A stretch of DNA of 64,000 nt from Idiomarina zobellii (GTDB lineage: Bacteria; Pseudomonadota; Gammaproteobacteria; Enterobacterales; Alteromonadaceae), in NCBI RefSeq assembly GCF_900100855.1, contig NZ_FNCB01000002.1, forward strand, positions 310,001 to 374,000, in the 5' to 3' direction. Made by a program: the position numbers and the translations under genes. This document shows positions 56,690 through 63,733 of the stretch, in pieces. Position 1 is the stretch's first letter, and each line of letters opens with the position of its first letter. The notes below the pieces were generated by a model. That model was not told where the DNA came from. It searched no databases and saw only the letters and a list, made by a program, of their open reading frames with translations.

Positions 56690-56704
56690 TGTTTTTCACC
56701 TCAC

Positions 56705-57106
56705 CTACTGTCCGCCGCCAAGGGCTTTCTTCACACCACTGATACGACCGTCGAGAAAATTCATGGTCATTTCATATTCCAGTGCATTTTGTGCATACAA
56801 GTTTTGTTCCAACTGCACATCGACAGTATTACCGTCACCCGTGTCGGGTTGGTTTGGAACCCGAAACTTTTCTGTGCCCTGCGGTTTTATTTCAACATTG
56901 AAGTGCTTTTCGTGGGTGCGCGCCATTTTGTGACTTTCAATGCCGCGCTGTGCCTGTTGCAGCGCTTGCTGAAAATCCAGCCCTTTGGCCTTGTAGCCGG
57001 GGGTGTCTGCGTTTGCAATATTATTGGCAATAAGCTCTGCACGTTGGGTGCGTATACCCAGCGTGTGTTGCTGTATTCCCATAATTTTATCCATGGAAAG
57101 TGCCAT
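56705..57106 (-). CDS. flgB: Flagellar proximal rod protein FlgB
   Basis: Rod protein of 133 residues with HTLGIRTQRAELIANNIANADTPGYKAKGLDF near the N-terminus and the C-terminal QNALEYEMTMNFLDGRISGVKKAL. It is the first gene of flgBCDE and is preceded by a sigma-54-type promoter. Confidence 0.96.
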   Translation of the reverse strand: MALSMDKIMGIQQHTLGIRTQRAELIANNIANADTPGYKAKGLDFQQALQQAQRGIESHKMARTHEKHFNVEIKPQGTEKFRVPNQPDTGDGNTVDVQLEQNLYAQNALEYEMTMNFLDGRISGVKKALGGGQ

Positions 57107-57141
57107 TTTTTTGTCTCCACAGTGTTCGATGGTGAAGACAA

Positions 57142-57157
57142 TGCAGATATCGTGCCA
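57142..57157 (-). promoter_or_regulatory. Sigma-54 promoter for flgBCDE
   Basis: Minus strand TGGCACGATATCTGCA (57157-57142) with GG/GC separated by 10 bp, 36 bp before the flgB ATG and after the cheR stop. This is a near-perfect -24/-12 element. Confidence 0.85.
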
Positions 57158-57201
57158 GAATTTCCGACAGATATTTTTGAAAAGGAGGCTAAGGGGCGTC
57201 G

Positions 57202-58035
57202 TTACTTACGACGGTAGATAATACCGGGGTTGCAGCGAATCATCTCGAAATCATCGGTTAAGCCTGAAATAGACTCCGATGCGCCAAGAATGAGGTAGCC
57301 GCCCGGGTTTAATGATTGCCGGAATTGGGCAATAATTTTCCGCTTTACTTCCGGGGAGAAGTAAATAAGCACATTGCGGCAAAAAATAACATCGAACTTG
57401 CCGAGTAATGAATAGCTGTCCAATAAGTTCAGGTGCCGGAAGTGGATATATGTTTTTAAGTTATCTCTGACTTTCATCGCCCCCGGCTTACTACCCTCAG
57501 TAAAGTACTTTTGACGACGCTCTGCGGATAAGCCACGCGCTAGTGCCAAACTGTCGTACTCACCAATACCACACTGCTCTAATACCTTATTGGAAATATC
57601 CGTGGCGGTCACTTTAATGCCACCTTTTAGAGCACCAGGGTTTTTGGCCTTAAATTCGTCATAGGTAATGGCAATAGAGTACGGCTCCTGTCCGGACGAA
57701 CAGGCCGCTGACCATATTTTTAGAGGTCCGGTGTGGTTTTTGTATTCAGCAAAAATACGATCGTGCAGAATTTGAAATGGGTAAGTGTCGCGAAACCATA
57801 AGGTTTCATTAGTGGTCATGGCGTCAATAACCGCCGCCCTCAGTGCGCGTTCACTAATTTTCATAGAGCGCTTTACCAACTCTGACAACGAGTCAATATT
57901 AAAGCGCCCCATTAACGGGCTGAGCCGGCTTTTAACCAAGTACAGTTTACTCTCGCCCAGCACAATACCGCACTGGTGCTCCAGGAACTGACGAAACTCT
58001 TGGTATTCCGATAAACTTAATTCGCGATTCGACAC
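57202..58035 (-). CDS. cheR: Chemoreceptor methyltransferase CheR
   Basis: Methylates chemoreceptor glutamates from SAM. The 277 residues have the helical N-terminal domain, the SAM-fold motif IWSAACSSGQEPYSIAI (about residue 107), ATDISNKVLEQ, and FDVIFCRNVLIYF. It follows cheV by 20 bp, upstream of the flg operon, as in Vibrio. Confidence 0.97.
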   Translation of the reverse strand: MSNRELSLSEYQEFRQFLEHQCGIVLGESKLYLVKSRLSPLMGRFNIDSLSELVKRSMKISERALRAAVIDAMTTNETLWFRDTYPFQILHDRIFAEYKNHTGPLKIWSAACSSGQEPYSIAITYDEFKAKNPGALKGGIKVTATDISNKVLEQCGIGEYDSLALARGLSAERRQKYFTEGSKPGAMKVRDNLKTYIHFRHLNLLDSYSLLGKFDVIFCRNVLIYFSPEVKRKIIAQFRQSLNPGGYLILGASESISGLTDDFEMIRCNPGIIYRRK

Positions 58036-58055
58036 GTTATATTAACTGCTACTCT

Positions 58056-58991
58056 TTAAATGGTTACTTCGGTATTAAGCCATTTTTGAACGGCTGTCGC
58101 CAGCTCATCGGGATGAAATTTTGCAATAAAATCATCGGCGCCGACTTTCTTCACCATAGCCTGATTAAAGACGCCACTCAATGATGTATGCAAAATAACA
58201 TGAATATCGCGTAAATCGGGGTCAGCTTTTACCTCAGCGGTTAATGTATAGCCATCCATCACCGGCATCTCTACGTCGGACACCATAACAGGTACGTGGG
58301 TGTGCACATTGCCGCCCAACTCTTTTGCTTTCTCTTTTAAATACTCAAGCGCTTCTTTACCGTTTTTCTTCACTTCCAGATTGATACCCAACGACTGAAG
58401 CGCGCGCTTAATTTGGTTGCGTGCTACTGAAGAGTCATCGGTAATAAGAATAGTGAGATCTTCTTTGGCAACATTGATTTCGGCACTAGCTACTTCTTCA
58501 CTAACGTCCGAGTTAACCGGCACTATGTCGGCCAAAATACGTTCAACGTCAATTATTTCAACCAATTCATTTTCGATTTCGGTGACCGCGGTCAGATAAG
58601 CGTCACGCCCTGCCCCTTTCGGCGGTGGCATTACGTCTTCCCAATTAATATTCATAATGCGATCAACACCACCCACCAGGAAGCCCTGAACAGTTCGGTT
58701 GTATTCGGAAATAATGACGAAGCGGTTTTCAATGTCGGTGATAGCCGGCCCGCCGGTTGCCATGCTCAAATCGATAATGGAAATAGCCTGGCCACGAATA
58801 TGTGCAACACCTCTGACTAACGGGTTGCGCTGCGGCATTGCCGTTAATTTAGGGCATTGCAATACTTCGCGCACTTTAAATACGTTGATGCCGAAACGCT
58901 GTTTGCCAGCGAGGTTGAACATCAACAATTCCAGTCGGTTCTGTCCGACCATTTGTGTGCGCTGATTCACTGAATCGAGAATACTGGCCAT
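58056..58991 (-). CDS. cheV: Chemotaxis coupling/response protein CheV
   Basis: Fusion of a CheW domain (about residues 15-160; FGINVFKVREVLQCPKLTAMP, GVAHIRGQAISIIDL) and a receiver domain (about 182-311; ILITDDSSVARNQIKRAL, phosphoacceptor Asp in VMVSDVEMPVMDGY, Lys in FIAKFHPDE). An AGGAG site precedes the ATG. It is divergent from flgA. Confidence 0.96.
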   Translation of the reverse strand: MASILDSVNQRTQMVGQNRLELLMFNLAGKQRFGINVFKVREVLQCPKLTAMPQRNPLVRGVAHIRGQAISIIDLSMATGGPAITDIENRFVIISEYNRTVQGFLVGGVDRIMNINWEDVMPPPKGAGRDAYLTAVTEIENELVEIIDVERILADIVPVNSDVSEEVASAEINVAKEDLTILITDDSSVARNQIKRALQSLGINLEVKKNGKEALEYLKEKAKELGGNVHTHVPVMVSDVEMPVMDGYTLTAEVKADPDLRDIHVILHTSLSGVFNQAMVKKVGADDFIAKFHPDELATAVQKWLNTEVTI

Positions 58992-59025
58992 GCTTCACTC
59001 CTGTAATATGGCAGGCTACCTTACT

Positions 59026-59042
59026 TCGGCACGGTATTTGCT
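59026..59042 (+). promoter_or_regulatory. Candidate sigma-54 promoter for flgA
   Basis: Plus strand TCGGCACGGTATTTGCT: GG at 59028-59029 and GC at 59040-59041, 10-bp separation, with TTGC as in consensus. It lies about 110 bp before flgA, leaving a long leader. Confidence 0.65.
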
Positions 59043-59153
59043 TAAACCACTACCAGCAAATATGTATTGGTGACGCCGCCGAACTTTTGACGTTATACCG
59101 TTTTTTTCGGCAGGCAGCCAGATAACCTTAATAGATAACGTCAGGATATTTTT

Positions 59154-59879
59154 ATGATAGTACGTAAATCGCTGCTGATCAGTTCGATTTTTGCAATAAC
59201 GACCTTATTTACTGGTCTGAGCGCAAATCACGCACAAGCGCAAGGTAATGACGTACGCCTGGATTATAAGGCATTACAGACTCTGGCGCATGACTTTGTG
59301 CGCTCAAGAGTCAGTGCGCCTGAAAATGGTCGTATTGATGTTGTTGCCAATAACCTCGACCCAAGAATGACGCCTAAACGCTGCTCAGCAGCACCAGATG
59401 TTGGTTTAGCGAGCAACGCGCGCTTAGACGGCTACACAACCGTTGAAATTAAATGTGCGACGGCAAATGGGTGGCGTACTTATGTACCGGTCAGAATTTA
59501 CCGTTACAAAAATGTCGTGACGGCGTCCGGCCCCATGACTCCGGGTCAAATGATTAGCGAAAGCGATTTAACGTTTGCCGAAGTGGACTTAAACCAAATA
59601 CGCTCTAATGTTTACACCGAGAAGGAACTATTGGTTGGCGCTCGCGTCAAAAAGCGCATTGGTGCGGGACAGGCCATTCGAGCGACTGACACCTGCCTTG
59701 TTTGTGAGGACCAAACGGTTACAATAGTAGCTCAAAACAAGGCGTTGAGAATTACCGCTGACGGAAAAGCGTTAGCTGACGGTTTAAAAGGCGAGTCGGT
59801 TGTTGTAAAAAATGCCCGCTCAGGCAAATCGATAGAGGCTGTTGTGACAGGGCTTAACGAGGTTACCGTCAACCTTTAG
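59154..59879 (+). CDS. flgA: Flagellar P-ring assembly chaperone FlgA
   Basis: Periplasmic chaperone for FlgI. A signal peptide (about residues 1-30, ending SANHAQAQ) is followed by the FlgA SAF domain (YTEKELLVGARVKKRIGAGQAIRATD) and the C-terminal KGESVVVKNARSGKSIEAVVTG. 241 residues, standard. It is divergent from cheV. Confidence 0.95.
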   Translation: MIVRKSLLISSIFAITTLFTGLSANHAQAQGNDVRLDYKALQTLAHDFVRSRVSAPENGRIDVVANNLDPRMTPKRCSAAPDVGLASNARLDGYTTVEIKCATANGWRTYVPVRIYRYKNVVTASGPMTPGQMISESDLTFAEVDLNQIRSNVYTEKELLVGARVKKRIGAGQAIRATDTCLVCEDQTVTIVAQNKALRITADGKALADGLKGESVVVKNARSGKSIEAVVTGLNEVTVNL

Positions 59880-59908
59880 AATACTTTACAAAAAAGTGCA
59901 TTTTTTAG

Positions 59909-59935
59909 TTAAGTTTTTTCGGATATGGTCGATAA
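59909..59935 (+). promoter_or_regulatory. Sigma-28 promoter for flgMN
   Basis: -35 TTAAGTTT (59909-59916), 11-bp spacer, -10 GTCGATAA (59928-59935), 34 bp before the flgM ATG. This fits autoregulation of the anti-sigma gene by sigma-28. Confidence 0.8.
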
Positions 59936-59969
59936 GTAACCGAGACTTACTATCTAGCGAGGCAAGAAA

Positions 59970-60296
59970 ATGGCTATTAATATCAATAATGCCGGGCTGA
60001 AAAACGCCAGCATCGACAACAAGTCAAGCAACCGTCAGGTCCAAAATGGTGGCCAGGCAGGTAACTCTGCATCGGTTTCTCAGAAAGGCGGTGATGCGGT
60101 TTCTTTAACCAGCGAAGCGCAACAACTGGGCGGCTTGCAGGAAAAAGCCATGAACAGTAGTGGCATCGACCAGGCTAAAGTCGACAAAATTAAATCAGAA
60201 ATTGAAAGCGGCTCATACAAAATTAATGTTGAGCAGTTAGCGTCAAAGCTAGCTCAGTTTGAGTCGGATCTGTTTGCAGGTGGTAACGACGAGTAA
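59970..60296 (+). CDS. flgM: Anti-sigma-28 factor FlgM
   Basis: Holds FliA inactive until it is exported through the finished hook. The 108 residues have a disordered Asn/Gln/Ser-rich N-terminus and the conserved C-terminal sigma-binding helices (IDQAKVDKIKSEIESGSYKINVEQLASKL). Its stop overlaps the flgN start (TAATG). Confidence 0.93.
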   Translation: MAININNAGLKNASIDNKSSNRQVQNGGQAGNSASVSQKGGDAVSLTSEAQQLGGLQEKAMNSSGIDQAKVDKIKSEIESGSYKINVEQLASKLAQFESDLFAGGNDE

Positions 60297-60697
60297 TGAC
60301 GGAAGTAGCGTCGGTAAACCAATTGCTTGATGACATGACGGAGTCGCTAGATAGGCTGGCTTTGCTGCAACAGCGCGAGCTAAATGCCATTGTCGAACGC
60401 GAGCATGCCGACGTTCCTGCTATTACTTCAGAAAAAGAAAAAGCTCTGGCCGAAGTGACACGCCTCGACACTTTGTTGTCAGAGCATCCCGACAAAGACA
60501 CTTTGAAAGAAGACGCGCAGTTAGCCGCTGCGGTTGAGTCCATTAAGCAAACCCTCGCCAATATTCAACACCAAAACCAAGTCAATGAACGTGTGGTTCA
60601 GTCGACGCTGAACAGCATTGACCAACTCAAGCAAAGTATTTTGCAGTCGGCCCGCAAAGACTCTCTGACCTACAACAGTAAAGGCAAAATTCGTTAA
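60296..60697 (+). CDS. flgN: Flagellar export chaperone FlgN
   Basis: Chaperone for FlgK and FlgL. The 133 residues are almost entirely helical coiled coil (LLDDMTESLDRLALLQQRELNAI ... HQNQVNERVVQSTLNSIDQL), as FlgN proteins are. It is translationally coupled to flgM. Confidence 0.88.
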   Translation: MTEVASVNQLLDDMTESLDRLALLQQRELNAIVEREHADVPAITSEKEKALAEVTRLDTLLSEHPDKDTLKEDAQLAAAVESIKQTLANIQHQNQVNERVVQSTLNSIDQLKQSILQSARKDSLTYNSKGKIR

Positions 60698-60719
60698 AGA
60701 ATTCTGTGCTTCAGCCGTT
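60693..60719 (+). promoter_or_regulatory. Weak sigma-28-like promoter for flgP
   Basis: -35 TAAAGAAT (60693-60700), 11-bp spacer, -10 GCCGTTAT (60712-60719), overlapping the flgN stop. The spacing is right but the -10 box deviates from GCCGATAA. Confidence 0.45.
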
Positions 60720-60755
60720 ATAACGATTAGTACGTTTTAGTCCGTAGAGGTCGTT

Positions 60756-61235
60756 ATGACAAAGCAAATTTTGACACTGGGTGTTATCCTTTCATCAATG
60801 CTGTTGAGCGGTTGTGCCGCTTACAACAACTTTGTGTACGATCAAAAGCACGTCGAATGGGAAACCCAAACTCCTGACACCTTTCCGGTTTTAAATGCGG
60901 TTGGCTATGCCCCCATTGAAAAACAAGCCGGCGACTCCGCTCAAGTAAAAGACTTAAACGCTATGCGCGCCTCAAAGCTCGCTGCGTACCGAGAGCTTGC
61001 AGAGCAAGTTTACGGACAACGGATTGCCGGTAGCAGTTCAGTGGAAGACTGGGCGTTAAATAACGACAGCTTTCAGGCATCGGTTGACGGTGTTATTCGC
61101 GGGGCCGAAGTTGTGAAAACCTACACTGTAGGCGAGTATTACGCGACAGAGTTGCGTTTAGACTTTGAGAAAGTGCACCGCTTGTATCAAAGCACCAACC
61201 GCCAGCAAAAAGTAAAACGTGTTGTTTATTATTAA
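60756..61235 (+). CDS. flgP: Outer-membrane lipoprotein FlgP
   Basis: LPP20-family lipoprotein that in Vibrio forms part of the basal disk around the flagellum. The lipobox is MLLSGCAAYN (Cys21); the conserved NAMRASKLAAYRELAEQVYGQRI lies at about residues 69-91. 159 residues. It stands between flgN and flgT. Confidence 0.9.
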   Translation: MTKQILTLGVILSSMLLSGCAAYNNFVYDQKHVEWETQTPDTFPVLNAVGYAPIEKQAGDSAQVKDLNAMRASKLAAYRELAEQVYGQRIAGSSSVEDWALNNDSFQASVDGVIRGAEVVKTYTVGEYYATELRLDFEKVHRLYQSTNRQQKVKRVVYY

Positions 61236-61257
61236 GCGGCGCTTTTAAGTCATAATT

Positions 61258-61273
61258 TGGCAGGGTTCTTGCA
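61258..61273 (+). promoter_or_regulatory. Sigma-54 promoter for flgT
   Basis: Plus strand TGGCAGGGTTCTTGCA: GG at 61259-61260 and GC at 61271-61272 with 10 bp between, TTGCA at -12. It lies about 70 bp before the flgT start. Confidence 0.7.
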
Positions 61274-61342
61274 GTTTATTTCAGAGAAAACCACAAAGAC
61301 CGACAATAAATCGACACTTTGGATAAGACTGGGATACGACAC

Positions 61343-62506
61343 ATGAACTGGAAGACCTTGCTTTTACTCGCGTCACTTATTTTTCTTGCGTTTCCAAGCG
61401 ACGCCCGCTGGATTGAAGCTCAGGGTACGGCGCGTATTGTTAACGGTGATGTCGAAAAGGCACGCCAGCAAGCCATTGAAAACGCTCTTCAGCAAGCCCT
61501 ACTCTCCTCCGGTGGCAGTATCAGCAGTATTCAGCAAGTTGTCGATGGTGTATTAAGTAACACAGAAACCCAGTGGACCAGTCGAGGCAATGTTGATCAA
61601 GTCAGTATTGTTCGTGAAGAGGTTCGCGATGATCGTGTCGTGGTTTTATTACGTGCTGATATCTGGAACCGTGAAGGTGACTGCACCCGCAGTAGCTACA
61701 AAAATTCCGTCACTATTGTGCCGTTTGAGCTTCGTGATCGAGCCCATGGCACCTGGGGCCAAATTTGGGACATTGGTGAAGTTGCCGCTGAGCGCTTTTC
61801 CCGCACTCTGGGCGGTGTTGGCAGCCAAATTCATATTGCGCATACCTTGCAGCGTCACGCCGGTCTAAACAACGCTTTAAGTGGTCTGAACCTTGAAGAG
61901 TTAGGTCGTATGGCACGAAGTCTTGGGCTGGCTAATGACAGTCAGTTTGTGGTGTTTGGATTATTTGACGACCTGGCTATGATGAATACGGATTCAGGCT
62001 GGTTATGGTCGTCAACGCCTGACCGCCATTACGCACTAACCCTTTATTTATTAGATGCAAGCACTGGCCAGCTAGTGACTCGTGCCCGAGTTGAAGACAC
62101 TCAACCCTGGACGTTTGACCGCTCGGCAACCGTTGATGTGGCTACTGCTAACTTCTGGGACGAACCTTTTGGCGCCGCTCTCGACAGTGGCTTAGAAGAC
62201 CTGGCCGGTGGCGTGAAAGAAAAGCTTGTTTGTAAGCCAGTGCGCGGCCGGGTTGTTGCTGTTGATGAAAAGACCGTACAGTTTAATTTAGGCCAGCAAC
62301 ACGGCGTTAAAGTAGGCGACAAATTAAAGGTCCTGCACCCGAGCCACTTTACCGATGACCAGGGTCGTTTTCGCCAAAAATGGGAAGTCAGCCAGTTTGA
62401 CGTGGAAGTGCAACAAGTTCAGCAAAGCACAGCAGTGGCTCAGTTAACCGGCAGCAATATGCTGCATAATGTACAAGTCAGAGACTGGGTTGTTCCCATT
62501 GACTAG
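61343..62506 (+). CDS. flgT: Flagellar H-ring protein FlgT
   Basis: Periplasmic ring protein that in Vibrio stabilises the LP ring and stator. The ATG at 61343 gives a clean signal peptide (MNWKTLLLLASLIFLAFPSDA) and mature RWIEAQGTARIVNGDVEKAR, the FlgT N-terminal domain; a TTG at 61319 is an unlikely alternative. The C-terminal domain contains FNLGQQHGVKVGDKLKVLHP. 387 residues. Confidence 0.92.
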   Translation: MNWKTLLLLASLIFLAFPSDARWIEAQGTARIVNGDVEKARQQAIENALQQALLSSGGSISSIQQVVDGVLSNTETQWTSRGNVDQVSIVREEVRDDRVVVLLRADIWNREGDCTRSSYKNSVTIVPFELRDRAHGTWGQIWDIGEVAAERFSRTLGGVGSQIHIAHTLQRHAGLNNALSGLNLEELGRMARSLGLANDSQFVVFGLFDDLAMMNTDSGWLWSSTPDRHYALTLYLLDASTGQLVTRARVEDTQPWTFDRSATVDVATANFWDEPFGAALDSGLEDLAGGVKEKLVCKPVRGRVVAVDEKTVQFNLGQQHGVKVGDKLKVLHPSHFTDDQGRFRQKWEVSQFDVEVQQVQQSTAVAQLTGSNMLHNVQVRDWVVPID

Positions 62507-62509
62507 GGG

Positions 62510-62538
62510 ATGAAACCGCTCGCCGGTTCTGGCATAAT
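62510..62538 (+). promoter_or_regulatory. Candidate promoter for tRNA-Arg
   Basis: A -35-like ATGAAA (62510-62515) and -10 box CATAAT (62533-62538) with a 17-bp spacer, then a GC-rich discriminator (GCGGCAC) just before the tRNA. The -35 match is weak. Confidence 0.35.
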
Positions 62539-62547
62539 TCGCGGCAC

Positions 62548-62621
62548 GTCCCCGTAGCTCAGCTGGATAGAGCAATTGCCTCCTAAGCAATAGGTCGCAG
62601 GTTCGACTCCTGCCGGGGACG
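62548..62621 (+). tRNA. tRNA-Arg (anticodon CCU)
   Basis: Full cloverleaf readable: acceptor GTCCCCG/CGGGGAC, D stem GCTC/GAGC, anticodon stem ATTGC/GCAAT with loop CTCCTAA (anticodon CCT at 62582-62584), T stem GCAGG/CCTGC with TTCGACT loop, discriminator G. The 3' CCA is not encoded (CAA follows). It decodes AGG. Gene fragments follow it, and tRNA-Arg genes are common integration sites. Confidence 0.97.
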
Positions 62622-62630
62622 CAAGCCAAC

Positions 62631-62879
62631 TCAGTTGCGAGTAAAAGGTATTTTCAATACGCCCCAGCCGCTGTTTTCAGCCCATACCGCTACGCCAGTT
62701 AAACCAATGGGGGCGATAACTCTTAAAAGCACGGTATCAATAACCACAATGCCTAAGTTTGCCGGCCAGCGCTCCTTACGGCTGTAGCGCGATCGGCGCT
62801 TAGGCGACGCATACTCCCACAACACCATGAGAATAAGCACACCCAAAAATACGCTCAGTCGCCAGGCTGTTTCAGACAT
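62631..62879 (-). pseudogene. Sterol desaturase/fatty acid hydroxylase family, N-terminal fragment
   Basis: Only 82 residues: MSETAWRLSVFLGVLILMVL, WEYASPKRRSRYSRKERWPANLG and the second hydrophobic segment VVIDTVLLRVIAPIGLTGVA, then KIPFTRN and a stop. Family members are about 250-280 residues and carry His-box metal sites after this point, all missing here. The break lies within about 10 bp of the tRNA 3' end. Its start overlaps the upstream CDP-alcohol phosphatidyltransferase fragment by 8 bp, so the two were an operon. Family call is from memory of the N-terminal pattern. Confidence 0.65.
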
Positions 62880-63303
62880 TGTCAGCCGCTCCCTTTCTTA
62901 AGGTTCGGTAACCCGCCAGAATGCGGGTTATTGCTGTTATCCAACAGGCCGCGGCAAAAATATACGCCAACACAGCAAAAAGCTGAGGCCACAGACAAAA
63001 TGCGACAAGCGCCAGTATGGTTTCAAAACCTTCCGTTAAACCGCCCATGTAGTGCAGTGACTTATTGGGGTACGAAGGGTTCTCGATTCCCCGCTTTCCC
63101 GCCACGCTGGCAAATGCCAAAAACGTTGACCCCGTGCCCATAAAGGTCACCAGTAGCACTCCGGCTGCTACGGCGTTCTGCTCTGGAGATGCCAGTAAAA
63201 AACCAAACACCACCGCACTATAGAAAACAAAGTCGAGCACAATATCGATGTAACCGCCAGCATCGGTCAGTTGCGTTCTTCTGGCGACTGCCCCGTCGAG
63301 GCC
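62872..63303 (-). pseudogene. CDP-alcohol phosphatidyltransferase, C-terminal fragment
   Basis: The frame reads GLDGAVARRTQLTDAGGYID followed by IVLDFVFYSA, that is most of the family motif D(x)2DG(x)2AR(x)8G(x)3D(x)3D, then several membrane helices to the end. The first catalytic Asp and the N-terminal region are missing: upstream of 63303 the sequence is a foreign insertion-sequence end, and the frame hits a stop (TAG) about 65 bp further. Only a GTG at 63240 could serve as start, which would remove the whole motif. So this is a non-functional remnant. Confidence 0.8.
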
Positions 63304-63399
63304 GCCGGCACAGTTCCAATGATCAGTTATCGCCGGTAGAGTATGAAAAACGTTTTGAAAAAACGGCTACTGAGTGTCTAGTGAACTAGTGGCGATTCA
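63304..63399 (+). mobile_element. 3' end of an IS3-family insertion sequence
   Basis: On the plus strand 63306-63389 reads RHSSNDQLSPVEYEKRF, EKTATECLVN and a stop, the pattern of IS3-type transposase C-termini. Ten bases later the sequence GGCGATTCA ends at 63399, consistent with an inverted-repeat end (TG...CA type). The fic-like reading frame on the other strand breaks exactly at this point. The rest of the element, its left end and target duplication are gone. Confidence 0.65.
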
Positions 63400-63540
63400 G
63401 TACGTTTTATAACGCTCTGCGGTAAAAGCAACTTCAGCTTCTGCTAATAAGTCCGCATCTTTAATGTCTAGCAGGTTAATAAGTATGTCAGTGCCCGGAT
63501 AACAGTATTTATCCTCAGCTACCCCATATTTATCGCGCAT
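63397..63540 (-). pseudogene. Fic-family protein, N-terminal fragment cut by an insertion-sequence end
   Basis: The 47-residue frame reads MRDKYGVAEDKYCYPGTDIL, INLLDIKDADLLAEAEVAFT, then AERYKTY and TGA. This is the N-terminal pattern of Fic/Doc-type AMP-transferases (KYG...YCYPGT...LxIxDAxxLxxAE). Full proteins are about 200 residues and carry the HPFxxGNGR active site, missing here. The stop TGA is formed by the terminal TGA of the inserted element. The ATG overlaps the upstream antitoxin-like gene by 11 bp. Confidence 0.75.
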
Positions 63541-63688
63541 ACTTTCGCTTTAGCTCTTGTATGGATGTACTTTTTGACGATTTTTTGTACGTCAATCCTT
63601 CATAATTAAGGCTTGTTTCAAAATTATCCATTTTAGGTTTAAAGCTGCCTTGATATTGATTTTCCGACGAAGAACCAGCTTGAGACAT
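63530..63688 (-). CDS. Small antitoxin-like protein upstream of the fic fragment
   Basis: A 52-residue protein (MSQAGSSSENQYQGSFKPKM...SLNYEGLTYKKSSKSTSIQE...) preceded by a GAGGG ribosome site and a TATAAT box. It overlaps the fic start. Small genes directly before fic commonly encode Fic-inhibiting antitoxins (VbhA/YhfG-like); I see no motif that proves this, so the role is inferred from position. It appears intact although its partner is broken. Confidence 0.6.
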   Translation of the reverse strand: MSQAGSSSENQYQGSFKPKMDNFETSLNYEGLTYKKSSKSTSIQELKRKYAR

Positions 63689-63719
63689 AACACCCTCGAA
63701 ATACCAAATTTGTTACCCA

Positions 63720-63725
63720 ATTATA
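63720..63725 (-). promoter_or_regulatory. -10 box of the fic-module promoter
   Basis: Perfect TATAAT on the minus strand (63725-63720), 31 bp before the antitoxin-like ATG. The position expected for the -35 box (about 63743-63748) falls in the centre of the first palindromic repeat, so a bound repressor would block the promoter. Confidence 0.6.
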
Positions 63726-63733
63726 ACAAACAA

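Noticed and set aside
58992-59153. Possible sigma-28 promoter for cheV in the cheV-flgA interval
   Set aside because: TTTAAGC and GCCGAAG elements exist on the minus strand, but their spacing is too short for sigma-28.
62444-62629. Minus-strand open frame containing GRSRTCDLLLRRQLLYPAELRG
   Set aside because: This is the well-known spurious translation antisense to a tRNA gene; the tRNA-Arg is unambiguous.
63189-63305. Upstream part of the plus-strand frame that ends in the transposase tail
   Set aside because: Left of 63304 this frame is only the complement of the phosphatidyltransferase fragment; transposase similarity starts at the RHSS segment.
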